The position numbers and the translations under genes were made by a program. From positions 310,001 through 374,000 of the forward strand of contig CAWIHB010000025.1 in the NCBI GenBank assembly GCA_963835775.1: a stretch of 64,000 nucleotides of DNA. Direction: 5' to 3'. This document shows positions 35,948 to 43,211 of this stretch, in pieces. The stretch's first letter is position 1, and each line of letters begins with the position of its first letter. Below the pieces are notes generated by a model. That model ran no database searches. It was given only the letters and a program-made list of their open reading frames with translations, and had not been told where the DNA came from. This stretch comes from Palsa-504 sp963835775. GTDB lineage: Bacteria; Actinomycetota; Actinomycetes; Streptosporangiales; Streptosporangiaceae.

Positions 35948-36454
35948 TTACCAGTCGAAGGCCTCGGCCAGACTGCGGTACGAGAACAGCTCATCCGTGT
36001 CGAACCACAGGGCGACCTCGTACTCCGCCTCATCCCGCTTGCCCGAGGCGTGCACCAGGTTGGCCACCGCCTTGCCGGTGGCCACCGCCACGGCCTTGGA
36101 CTGGTGCGCGAAGTCACCCCGGATCGAACCGGGGGGCGCCTCGTTCGGGTAGGTGGACCCGACGATCTTGCGCACGGTGGCCACCGCGTCCTCGCCCTCG
36201 ACGACCAGCGCGATCACGGGGCCGTGCTGCATGAACTCGGCAGTGGCGTGGTAGACGGCCGGCCCCAGCCGCTCTTCCAAGTCGAAGTAGTGCTTGCGGG
36301 TGAACTCGGCGTTCATCTCGCGCATCTTCACGCCGATGATCTTCAGCGAGGCATCCTCGAAACGCTGAATGATACGTCCGGCCAATCCGCGGGCTACGGC
36401 ATCCGGCTTGAGCACGACGAGCGTGCGCTCCTGCAATGGCTGAGAGTCGGCCAC
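35948..36454 (-). CDS. ndk: Nucleoside diphosphate kinase, long form
   Basis: 168 residues from the GTG ending at 36454 (AAAGGA upstream). It transfers phosphate from NTPs to NDPs through a phospho-histidine. The core is present: ERTLVVLKPDAVARGLAGRI (ATP-binding start), EFMQHGPVIALVVEGEDAVA, STYPNEAPPGSIRGDFAHQS and NLVHASGKRDEAEYEVALWF with the catalytic His in NLVHAS. Most bacterial Ndk proteins have ~137 residues and read N(A/L)xHGSDS at this site. The ~30 additional residues, the KxV insertion after the Gly-Ser-Ile-Arg-Gly loop and HASG instead of HGSD place it in a divergent subgroup. Confidence 0.9.
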   Translation of the reverse strand: MADSQPLQERTLVVLKPDAVARGLAGRIIQRFEDASLKIIGVKMREMNAEFTRKHYFDLEERLGPAVYHATAEFMQHGPVIALVVEGEDAVATVRKIVGSTYPNEAPPGSIRGDFAHQSKAVAVATGKAVANLVHASGKRDEAEYEVALWFDTDELFSYRSLAEAFDW

Positions 36455-36552
36455 GGTAGTCCTTTCACTTTCCTGAGTGGTCACAGGGTAGCGGCCAGCG
36501 TTCACGCATCGGTACGTCGGCCGGATTCCCGGGCCGGCCTAGGCTGGATGCC

Positions 36553-36830
36553 ATGTGCTCCGAGTTCAGACGGCAGGCTCACTTCACCGCGTTCCTGGCC
36601 GGCGTCGGCTACCACGAGGCGGCGTGGCGGCTCGCCGCCCCCGCCGATCTGGCGGACCCCTTCGGCGCGCTGGAGCGGGCCACGCTGATCGCCGAACGAG
36701 GCCGGCCACGCTGCCGGGTTCGCTCGATCAGTTCACCGACTACGTCGTCCCGCTGCTGCAGAAGCGGGGCCTGCACCGCACCGAGTACACCGCCACCACC
36801 TTGCGCGGCCACCTGCGGAGGACAGCCTGA
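36553..36830 (+). pseudogene. Internally deleted NtaA/SnaA-type flavin monooxygenase
   Basis: The first ~50 codons (frame at 36553) read RQAHFTAFLAGVGYHEAAWR then ADPFGALERATLIAERG, the N-terminus of FMN-dependent NtaA/DszA-type monooxygenases of the luciferase-like superfamily, normally ~440 residues. Directly after, in another frame, the extreme C-terminus of the same family follows: LPGSLDQFTDYVVPLLQKRG and LHRTEYTATTLRGHL, ending at 36830. About 330 codons are missing at a junction near 36705. It is a clean internal deletion and not functional. Confidence 0.72.
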
Positions 36831-37016
36831 GCTAGCCGGCGGGGCCGTGGCGGCGAACGCGCCGCGGGCGGTGGCGTGATCGTGGCGGGCCGGTAAACCC
36901 GGCGTCCGGGCGGCGCGTCCTACACCTCGTGTGTTTGCGTGACCGCGTGTGTTTGCGTGACCGCCCGCCCCAGCGGGGCGGCTGGCACCGGCGATAACCA
37001 CCGAGGAGGCCTATCA

Positions 37017-37394
37017 ATGCACGACAACGGACCTGCGACCGGGCCTGCCTGCGCGGATGGCCGCCTGCTGGCGCTTCGGTGCCTGGGCCTTCCGCAGGTC
37101 ATCACCCGGGCTCCGATGAGCAGGCGGCGCGCGCTCAGGTACCGGCTGGCCGCGTTCTGCGCCCGGCTCCGCCCGGGCAACACGGCCGAGCTCGCGTCGG
37201 TGGTCCTGCGCCTGGGCGAGGAGGTCGACATGCGCGAGCGGATGCTCGACGCCGCGCTGCGCGATGCGCCATCCGCGCGCCTGGCCCAACTCAGCCGAGA
37301 CCGGGACGATGGCCTGCGCTGGCACCTCAGTTGCGGCCTCGGGCGCCACGCGCTTCAGGTTACGAGGACTACCTTGACTCCGACCGCGTCATAG
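37017..37394 (+). CDS. Hypothetical small protein
   Basis: 125 residues from ATG 37017, which has a good ribosome-binding site (GAGGAGG seven bases upstream). A basic helical region (SRRRALRYRLAAFCARLRPG) is followed by TAELASVVLRLGEEVDMRER and a Cys/His-containing tail. No family was recognised. It is preceded by a direct repeat of GTGTGTTTGCGTGACCGC at 36928-36945 and 36946-36963. The last 40 bp overlap the convergent PIN toxin gene. Confidence 0.55.
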   Translation: MHDNGPATGPACADGRLLALRCLGLPQVITRAPMSRRRALRYRLAAFCARLRPGNTAELASVVLRLGEEVDMRERMLDAALRDAPSARLAQLSRDRDDGLRWHLSCGLGRHALQVTRTTLTPTAS

Positions 37395-37762
37395 GTCCCG
37401 CGCGCGCGTGCGTCCCGCGTGGCCAGGGCCATGCCGTGTTCCTTGGCGGCCAGGGCCACCAGCCCGTCGTACACGGCGCCCCCGACGATACCCAGGCCGC
37501 TCAAGGTGGCATGGACCGTCCGAGCGGAAGGGCCGCTCAACGTCAGCGGCGTGGTGAACCGCGCGTCGAGCAACCGCACGGCATCCGCCGCGGACAGCCT
37601 GGCGTCGCCCGGCAGCCTGGTGAGCACGGAATAGGTCTCGGCCAGCGCATGCCCGCTCAGCGCGAGCTCTTGCCCGGCCCACCAGCGCACTACTTCCGCG
37701 TGATGCTGATGCGAGCGCACCACGAGGGGAACGGCGACACTCGTATCGACCGCTACGGTCAC
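37355..37762 (-). CDS. PIN-domain (VapC-type) toxin ribonuclease
   Basis: 135 residues. PIN acidic residues are visible: VAVDTSVAVPLVV at the N-terminus, ALAETYSVLTRLP (Glu), VYDGLVALAAKEHG (Asp) and LATRDARARGTYDAVG (Asp). These four acidic positions coordinate Mg2+/Mn2+ for RNA cleavage. The start overlaps the antitoxin stop by four bases, the classical toxin-antitoxin arrangement. Confidence 0.9.
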   Translation of the reverse strand: MTVAVDTSVAVPLVVRSHQHHAEVVRWWAGQELALSGHALAETYSVLTRLPGDARLSAADAVRLLDARFTTPLTLSGPSARTVHATLSGLGIVGGAVYDGLVALAAKEHGMALATRDARARGTYDAVGVKVVLVT

Positions 37763-37995
37763 TTGCGGCCCGCGTCGATGAGGCCGAAGAGGATGTCGTC
37801 ATCGACAGGCGTGTCACCGGCCGCCACGAGTACGCCGCCCTCCTCGACCAGGCGCGCAGTCCGGCCAGCGGGCACGACCTGCACCCCGGCGCCGTAAGGC
37901 GAGATGTCGACCTTCGTACCCGGAAGCAGGCCCAGCGCGTCGCGGATGTACTTGGGCAACACGATCCGGCCCGCCTGATCCACGACAGCTTCCAT
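37759..37995 (-). CDS. AbrB/MazE-type antitoxin of the PIN toxin
   Basis: 78 residues from the ATG ending at 37995. The N-terminal swapped-hairpin motif is VDQAGRIVLPKYIRDALGLL and then PGTKVDISPYGAGVQVVPAG; the C-terminal acidic tail (GDTPVDDDILFGLID) would wrap the toxin. It is the first gene of the pair and presumably autoregulates it; the AT-rich stretch just upstream (GGAATATCATACCAGTCAGA) probably holds the promoter. Confidence 0.88.
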   Translation of the reverse strand: MEAVVDQAGRIVLPKYIRDALGLLPGTKVDISPYGAGVQVVPAGRTARLVEEGGVLVAAGDTPVDDDILFGLIDAGRK

Positions 37996-38232
37996 GGGAA
38001 TATCATACCAGTCAGATCCCAGTCCTCATGATCCGCGTGCCGGTACGCTTTCCGGTCGGCATATTATTCCAGCTGTCCCCATCGACGCAGCCTGAATAGG
38101 TCCGGAAATCATGCGCGCCGGGTACGATTGCAATATGCGCGGGGGTCCGCAGTTCCGCGTCCCAGCGTCCTCGAACGAGAAAGGATAGGGATAGGCCGCT
38201 ACAACCATTCAGATCTCGGCCAGAAAGCCCGT

Positions 38233-38844
38233 ATGGGGACAGAACGCTCTCTCATTTATGTGCCGGTGCTGCACAGTCCTGGTGATATGGGGTCGCTCGC
38301 CAGCGTCATCCCCCGGCCCACGGACTACGGCGTGCAGGTCGGCAGATACTGGGATGCCGTCGAAGCCGATTTCCACGCCATGCGTCGGCGGTGGCAGGAG
38401 ATTCGCGTCTATCAGGACGGCCTGCCGGATACCAGGGCCGATATCGTGGCCCGGATTGTCGCCGACGTTGACAGCCCGAACTACCGGCTACTGCGCTGGC
38501 TCGCCAGCCGGGGAGCCATGGTGGTCGGCACCGAGGACCCCGTCCTCCTGCAGGAGGAGTACGAGTTGCTGAAGGCGAGCGTGACCCACGAGGCGGCCAG
38601 GCAGGCTTATGCGGCCCGCGCGGCCGGGCTGCTGGAGAGCAGGGACCGCTATATCGCGGCGCGAATCGGCGACACGCTGCCGTCAGCCGGCCGCGGCGTG
38701 CTGTTCATCGGCCTGCAGCACGAGGTGGCGAGGATCCTGCCACCTGACATCCAGGTGGCCGGCTTGCGCTCCAGCCGCGACCTGCTTCCGTCCATCGTGG
38801 CAAAGCTACGCGCCACCCGGGCGAAGGCGGAGGGACAAGGATAA
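38233..38844 (+). CDS. Unrecognised 203-residue protein next to the gas-vesicle cluster
   Basis: The start is ATG 38233; 35 upstream codons are open but without a start signal. The sequence begins SLIYVPVLHSPGDMGSLASV, has the helical stretch YWDAVEADFHAMRRRWQEIR, LRWLASRGAMVVGTEDPVLL in the middle, and ends with RGVLFIGLQHEVARILPPD and VAGLRSSRDLLPSIVAKL. Alternating hydrophobic beta strands (LIYVPVL, AMVVGT, GVLFIGL) and helices suggest a compact alpha/beta fold. The L-H-S/Q-H residues could be catalytic or metal-binding. No family name is justified. It converges with the gvp operon tail. Confidence 0.65.
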   Translation: MGTERSLIYVPVLHSPGDMGSLASVIPRPTDYGVQVGRYWDAVEADFHAMRRRWQEIRVYQDGLPDTRADIVARIVADVDSPNYRLLRWLASRGAMVVGTEDPVLLQEEYELLKASVTHEAARQAYAARAAGLLESRDRYIAARIGDTLPSAGRGVLFIGLQHEVARILPPDIQVAGLRSSRDLLPSIVAKLRATRAKAEGQG

Positions 38845-38864
38845 TGCTAACGCGGAAGTCCGCG

Positions 38865-39227
38865 CTAACGGCGCGAACGGCCATCAGCAGCGGGCACCAC
38901 CCCGGCGCCGCGGCAATCAGGGCAGGACAGCTTGCGCTCGCTCCGGGGGTCCACTCCGTCCCCGCCGCAGCGGGAACAGGTCACGTGCGGTTCCCTGACC
39001 GTCTGGGCTCCTCTACCGCCGCAGCTGCTGCAGGTCAGCCTGGTGTGGGGCTGCACCCCAAGCCCCCGGCAGTAGGCGCAACGGACCCGCGGTTCCGGCA
39101 CTTCCACGACGCCACGTCCTAGGCAGACCTGGCAGGCTGACGGCGGAGAGAGAATCCCGAAAGGATCGCGCCCTGTCCCGGCGCAGAACGCGCAACGCAC
39201 AGAAAGCTCCGACTGGGTCTTACTCAT
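38865..39227 (-). CDS. DnaJ-type zinc-finger protein (six CxxCxGxG motifs)
   Basis: 120 residues from the ATG ending at 39227 (AAGGTGG upstream). Six CxxCxGxG-like motifs are evenly spaced: CAFCAGTG, CQVCLGRG, CAYCRGLG, CSSCGGRG, CSRCGGDG and CPDCRGAG. Four such motifs form the two zinc sites of the cysteine-rich region of type I DnaJ; here six would make three zinc sites, with no J-domain in the same protein. It is the last gene of the gvp strand, 87 bp after the third GvpF/L gene. A GvpF/L protein in the same cluster carries a J-domain, so the two may work together as a split co-chaperone. Confidence 0.82.
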   Translation of the reverse strand: MSKTQSELSVRCAFCAGTGRDPFGILSPPSACQVCLGRGVVEVPEPRVRCAYCRGLGVQPHTRLTCSSCGGRGAQTVREPHVTCSRCGGDGVDPRSERKLSCPDCRGAGVVPAADGRSRR

Positions 39228-39313
39228 CGCGGCAACCACCTTCGGCTCGACGATGCGCGGCCAGGAACCAGATCACTCCGTGGCCCGCACATTTTTGCAC
39301 GTCCTTTGTTGAA

Positions 39314-40126
39314 TTACCCAATTGTCCCGATTTCAGCGGCTTTCCTCACTGGTTCTGCAATTTCTTTCAGTTTGGCAAACGTGGCTGCGAAACTGTAAGG
39401 AGGCCACGGTCCTGTGAAACGCACCTCGGCATCAGTTTCCTGGCTCACTTGCTCGAGATACTCACCGACCCGCAGCACTCCGGCCTGATCGGTAAGCAAG
39501 GAGAGATTGAGCACCATCATTTTCCCGGGCACCGGCCGCGGCCTGCTTACCTGTACGTCGTCGACCAGCGCGGCAAGCGTTTCGCCGTGGCGGCGGAAAA
39601 CTGCTTCCGCCTCCCGTTCAAGCCGCTCGTGCTGTTCGCGCCGCTGCTGATGACGGGCAAAATAGGCGTGCCCGCGCGGGCGCAGCCGGGGAGATTCCGC
39701 GTCCCCGGTCTCGCTCGCTGCTGAATCCTCCGTCGCGCGGAGGATCTGAACCCCTACCTCGACGCGCCCCCGCAGGGCCTGCAGGCGGCTGCGCAGGGCG
39801 GCATGATGTTCCTCGAGCCAGCCGGCCACGTTCGCCTCAGCGCTGTGGCCAGAATCACCGCGGACGATGACGTCGAAGCTCATCGGCAGGACAGTCCCCG
39901 CGGATTTCCATGCTTCCTCGACGACCGCGTTGTGCGCAGCGATCCAGCCGCATACTTCGGTTTCGCGGCCCTGGTATGGCTCGGGAGCGCAAGCATGGGT
40001 AAGCACGGCGATGTCCCGGTGGCGGATGGGGTGTACCGGTCCCCCGTCCAGCGCCGGTGCGCAGACCGCGGGCGCCGCGCCGGAAGCCGGTATGACGCAG
40101 TAGAGATAGCGGGCGCTGGCCGTCAT
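39314..40126 (-). CDS. gvpL: GvpF/GvpL-family gas vesicle protein (third copy)
   Basis: 270 residues from the ATG ending at 40126, overlapping the stop of the preceding gene (ATGA). The family pattern is clear: ARYLYCVIPASG at the start, VLTHACAPEPYQ, AAHNAVVEEAWKSAGTVLPM in the first ferredoxin-like half, then a charged coiled coil (RQQRREQHERLEREAEAVFR). It ends with VLNLSLLTDQAGVLRVGEYL and FTGPWPPYSFA. GvpF/L proteins bind GvpA and assist nucleation of the gas-vesicle shell. It differs strongly from the two other copies in this cluster, with an extended central helix. Confidence 0.92.
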   Translation of the reverse strand: MTASARYLYCVIPASGAAPAVCAPALDGGPVHPIRHRDIAVLTHACAPEPYQGRETEVCGWIAAHNAVVEEAWKSAGTVLPMSFDVIVRGDSGHSAEANVAGWLEEHHAALRSRLQALRGRVEVGVQILRATEDSAASETGDAESPRLRPRGHAYFARHQQRREQHERLEREAEAVFRRHGETLAALVDDVQVSRPRPVPGKMMVLNLSLLTDQAGVLRVGEYLEQVSQETDAEVRFTGPWPPYSFAATFAKLKEIAEPVRKAAEIGTIG

Positions 40127-41046
40127 GTCAGACCATTCCCGCAGCTGCCTGGTGCGCGGCGCAGTCCGCGGATGACGAGCGTTCCGGCCGGGCTGACCGC
40201 ACACCGAGGCTCGCCGGCGACTTGCTCGGGGAGCCCTATCCATCGGTCCTGGCCGTGTGCGTGGCGCAGCATGAGGCCGCGGCCGTCGGCGCCGGCCTGG
40301 ACAGATGGCAGCGCGCCACGCGCCTGCGTCGGGACGCTGGTGATCACGAGCAGTTCGTCGCCTTCCACCAACACCTCCGTCGGAATGCGGGATGCCAGCC
40401 AGCCAGCGGCGACCTTCTCGCCGAGGCGCCACGTCTGCTGCCTCACCTCCCGTGACACCGCGTCGAAATACCTGTCCGCGTAACGGACCGCGGGACCGCC
40501 GAGCACGGGCACAAGCTCCCGGAAGCCCGCATCTATCTCGGTGAGCAGGGACTCCTCTGTCTCGGCGCCGGTCAGCGTCATAAGTTCGGCGGTCGTCGCG
40601 TGGCCGCGGCACGCGAGGTAGTCAAGGATCAGCGCGGACCTGGTGGGCAGCCCGGTCAGCAGCGCGGCAAGTCGGCGAGATACCGGGGCAGGCCGTTCCG
40701 CGGCGGGCGCCTCGGCTGGCCGGCCGGCCAGCCGCTGTCCCAGGGCGACTTCCCAGTCATCCAGCCGGGCGGTGATCAGCCAGCACAAGCGCCGCCGCGC
40801 CGACGCCGCGGGCCGGTACGTCAGCCGCAGGACGTGCTTACTGACCAGGATGAATGTCCGCCGCTCCCGTTCCAGGCCCGTGATGGCGGCCAGGTCGATC
40901 TTGACGGCAGCATGTCGGCCCGAACCGTGAAAGGTGAACGTGGGACCCTGCAGGCCCAGCCAGCCGAGACGCCAAGAGCCCCGCGGGCTGACGCTGAGGG
41001 CGCCCTGGGCCTGCAGCATCGGCCCTTCCTGAGTTGGGTCATGCAT
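40123..41046 (-). CDS. Gas-vesicle cluster protein with PH/GRAM-like N-domain and Hsp20-like C-domain
   Basis: 307 residues. Residues ~20-105 (WRLGWLGLQGPTFTF, VKIDLAAITGLERERRTFIL and DDWEVALGQRL) share the pattern of the last domain of the GvpJ-fusion protein two genes upstream (W-x2-GW, V-x-LA-x-I, ERR, DW-x2-A), i.e. a PH/GRAM-like beta fold. Residues ~125-190 look like a winged helix (SALILDYLACRGHATTAELM). The tail (EVLVEGDELLVITSVP, WIGLPEQVAGEPRCAVSPAG, TLVIRGLRR) resembles the alpha-crystallin/CS fold of Hsp20 and GvpH. It overlaps gvpK by 8 bp and the downstream gvpL by 4 bp, so it is part of the operon. All domain names are inferred by eye. Confidence 0.65.
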   Translation of the reverse strand: MHDPTQEGPMLQAQGALSVSPRGSWRLGWLGLQGPTFTFHGSGRHAAVKIDLAAITGLERERRTFILVSKHVLRLTYRPAASARRRLCWLITARLDDWEVALGQRLAGRPAEAPAAERPAPVSRRLAALLTGLPTRSALILDYLACRGHATTAELMTLTGAETEESLLTEIDAGFRELVPVLGGPAVRYADRYFDAVSREVRQQTWRLGEKVAAGWLASRIPTEVLVEGDELLVITSVPTQARGALPSVQAGADGRGLMLRHAHGQDRWIGLPEQVAGEPRCAVSPAGTLVIRGLRRAPGSCGNGLT

Positions 41047-41353
41047 GAGCGCGCTCTATCTCCTCGCGCCGTCCCCCGGCCATGGCGTGGACGAGGTCAC
41101 CGACGAGTCCGTCGAGGTCATCGCGTACGCTCCGCACAGCGTCTGTTACACCGTGCTCGGCTTTCATCTCATCGACGGCATCCTCCAGTTCAGCGAGGGC
41201 GTCGCCGAGCCGCTCGATCTCGGCATCGCTCAGCCTCCCCCCCTCGACGCGGCGGACAGCGGCATGGACGAGTGCCTCCTTGACCACCTCGAGGAGGGCG
41301 ACGACGAGGGCCAGCAGTCCCTGTCTCAGGTTGTCCCCTTCGAGGTCAAGCAC
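41039..41353 (-). CDS. gvpK: Gas vesicle protein GvpK
   Basis: 104 residues from the GTG ending at 41353, overlapping the preceding stop. The GvpK pattern is VLDLEGDNLRQGLLALVVAL, LEVVKEALVHAAVRRVEGG, LSDAEIERLGDALAELEDAV. GvpK is a small helical accessory protein needed for vesicle formation in several organisms. The position between the GvpJ-PH fusion and the PH-Hsp20 protein is unusual. Confidence 0.9.
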   Translation of the reverse strand: MLDLEGDNLRQGLLALVVALLEVVKEALVHAAVRRVEGGRLSDAEIERLGDALAELEDAVDEMKAEHGVTDAVRSVRDDLDGLVGDLVHAMAGGRREEIERAHA

Positions 41354-42290
41354 GGCCGTCCCCGTCCCCCGGGTACGCGACTCGCCGTATGGCCGCAGGC
41401 CAGTCGCTGACGTTCTCGCCGGTGAACAGGGCCTCCGCCTGGCGCCCTCCGGCTCCACGGCTGACGACGAGCACGTCGCGAGCCCCGAGGTTTCCGAGTT
41501 CGCGGCGCTCGACCGCAAGGTTCCCGATCTGGGCCAGCGGCACGCGCAGCAGGACGCCCGGACCGACGTCTGCCCGCCAGGTGAGCTCATCGGCCGTCAG
41601 CACCGCCCAGCCGGACTTCCACTGGCCCTGGCCATCCCCAGGCGGCCAGCGGTGCCACAACTGACCCGCGGCGGCAGCACCGAGCTCGAGCCGTCCCATG
41701 TCAGCCGCGGAGAGTTCCGTTACAGTGCGGCCGAGCCGCTGGAGCCGCTCTGAAAGGCATGCCGCCAGGACATCCGCCTCGGCGGTGTAGAGCGTGGCCA
41801 GGGTCCCGTCCTCCAGCGCCAGGCAGATGACGTCGCGGCGGCCGCCCGCGACATTCTCGCGCTGGACGCGACCGACGCCTGCGATGGCGCTCACCTCGGC
41901 AGCAAAGAGGATCTCCGCCGGCAGCGGCCGGATGAGCAGGACCCGCTGGTCCGTCAGCAGGAGGCGGCCGGGACGCCAGACCTGCCAGATGGCTTCGGTT
42001 TCGTGGTATGACCCGTACAGCTCGACCTGGACCTGCTCACCTGGCCGCAGGGTCAGCTGCCGCCACTCCGCCTCGCGGTGCTCGACGGCGCGCGTTCGCG
42101 AATCCCAGGTCTCCATCATGCCGTACTCCAGCATCGTCTCGATCGCGGCTACCGCGGCGTGAAGGCTGATACCGATCAGCGGGATGCCCGCCATGCCGAC
42201 GATGAGGTCGAGCTTGATCACGACCCCCTTGTCGATGACGCGCTCGATCAGATCCGTCATGGTCGCTCGGGATACACGCTGGGGCTCCAT
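41346..42290 (-). CDS. gvpJ: GvpA/GvpJ-family protein fused to two PH/GRAM-like domains
   Basis: 314 residues. Residues ~10-55 are a GvpA/J shell domain: MTDLIERVIDKGVVIKLDLI, VGMAGIPLIGISLHAAVAAI, ETMLEYG. Normal GvpA/J proteins end within 70-150 residues. Here, after a linker (TRAVEHREAEWRQLTLRPGE), there are two beta-rich modules: about 80-190 (EAIWQVWRPGRLLLTDQRVL with GRAM-like VDQxLL pattern, DVICLALEDGTLATLYTAEA) and about 215-305 (QWKSGWAVLTADELTWRA, LLRVPLAQIGNLAVERREL, NVSDWPAAIRRV). The second repeats the N-domain of the protein two genes downstream. Starts at 42290 or 42260 are possible. A shell-type subunit with a membrane- or protein-binding platform is the inference. Confidence 0.8.
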   Translation of the reverse strand: MEPQRVSRATMTDLIERVIDKGVVIKLDLIVGMAGIPLIGISLHAAVAAIETMLEYGMMETWDSRTRAVEHREAEWRQLTLRPGEQVQVELYGSYHETEAIWQVWRPGRLLLTDQRVLLIRPLPAEILFAAEVSAIAGVGRVQRENVAGGRRDVICLALEDGTLATLYTAEADVLAACLSERLQRLGRTVTELSAADMGRLELGAAAAGQLWHRWPPGDGQGQWKSGWAVLTADELTWRADVGPGVLLRVPLAQIGNLAVERRELGNLGARDVLVVSRGAGGRQAEALFTGENVSDWPAAIRRVAYPGDGDGRA

Positions 42291-42305
42291 GGGCGGCGGT
42301 CCGCC

Positions 42306-42623
42306 TCAGCTTGCCGGGACATACGCGGGGGCCTCCGCGGCGAGTTGCCGGGCGAACGTCTCGCCATAACCGTGGCCACCTGCCTCCGCCGGCACGGCCG
42401 CGCGCCAGCCGGGCGCCTGCAGGTTCGTGCCGGACGGGAATTCGAGGCCATACCTCGCCGCGGTCTCGAAGGAAGCGAGCGCGGCCCGGATCTTGATGCC
42501 CAGCAGCTCGACTCCCGCAAGGGAGACCATGATGTCGGCGTTGATCACAAGACCCTTGTCGAGCACAGCGTCGATAACGTCGGCGAGGCCGTCACCATGG
42601 TTCCTCGTCGGCTCAAGCCCCAC
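42306..42623 (-). CDS. gvpJ: GvpA/GvpJ-family gas vesicle protein
   Basis: 105 residues from the GTG ending at 42623 (GGAG upstream), overlapping the gvpO stop. The shell motif is LADVIDAVLDKGLVINADIM, VSLAGVELLGIKIRAALASF, ETAARYGLEF, the conserved helix-beta-beta-helix of GvpA, GvpJ, GvpM and GvpS. The hydrophilic C-terminal extension (~45 residues) points to a minor GvpJ/S type, not the main rib protein. Confidence 0.9.
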   Translation of the reverse strand: MGLEPTRNHGDGLADVIDAVLDKGLVINADIMVSLAGVELLGIKIRAALASFETAARYGLEFPSGTNLQAPGWRAAVPAEAGGHGYGETFARQLAAEAPAYVPAS

Positions 42624-42933
42624 GGCTCGTCTCCACGGCCGATACGCGAGGGGAGGGCACCGGCACTTCCGCCACTTCCGGGCTCCAATCGGTGTCATCA
42701 CGTCTGCGCAGGCCGGTTCGATGCCAGGTGACGAGGTCCCCTTGGTTGGTCAACCGGACGTCATACGAGCCGACGACACCATGGGATTCGGGTATCCGGT
42801 CGAGTTCGACCATATCGACCGTCAGCCGCCATCCGTCTGCCTCCTTGTCCGCCCTGGAAACCAGCAGCGGCTCCAGGTTCGTGGCCGTGGCGAGCTGTGC
42901 CTTGGCCCGCTCGGCGATCTGCATCAGCTGCAT
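42613..42933 (-). CDS. gvpO: Gas vesicle protein GvpO
   Basis: 106 residues from the ATG ending at 42933 (AGAGGAG six bases upstream; two more upstream start-like codons exist). The GvpO pattern is present: LATATNLEPLLVSRADKEAD, GWRLTVDMVELDRIPESHGV, VGSYDVRLTNQGDLVTWHRT. GvpO is essential for vesicle formation in haloarchaea and conserved in actinomycetes; its molecular role is not settled. The ATG shares an A with the gvpG stop (TGATG). Confidence 0.9.
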   Translation of the reverse strand: MQLMQIAERAKAQLATATNLEPLLVSRADKEADGWRLTVDMVELDRIPESHGVVGSYDVRLTNQGDLVTWHRTGLRRRDDTDWSPEVAEVPVPSPRVSAVETSRGA

Positions 42934-43178
42934 CACCAACTCCTCTCGTTCGTAATCGTGTTCAGGCGTGCCAGAAGCTCGGCCTCGCCCGCGTCGTATG
43001 CGTCCTCGCTGATCAGGCCGGCGTCCAGGCGCTGCTGTAGCTCCAGCATTTCGCGGCGGATGGCCTGCGGATCGTTCAGCTCGCGGTCCGCCGCATCCCG
43101 GATCTCCGCAAAGACGAATGTGAGCCCGCTGGCCGGCAACATCACCGGGGCGAGCAGAAGATTCTTCAGAAGTCCCAT
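42933..43178 (-). CDS. gvpG: Gas vesicle protein GvpG
   Basis: 81 residues. It begins GLLKNLLLAPVMLPASGLTF with a hydrophobic first half, then FAEIRDAADRELNDPQAIRR and the conserved LELQQRLDAGLISEDAYDAG with EAELLARL, matching GvpG. GAGGGG precedes the ATG. GvpG is a minor component that interacts with GvpA and GvpF/L during assembly. Confidence 0.92.
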   Translation of the reverse strand: MGLLKNLLLAPVMLPASGLTFVFAEIRDAADRELNDPQAIRREMLELQQRLDAGLISEDAYDAGEAELLARLNTITNERSW

Positions 43179-43211
43179 CGCCGTCCCCTCACCTTGGCTG
43201 TTGCCTCTTGC

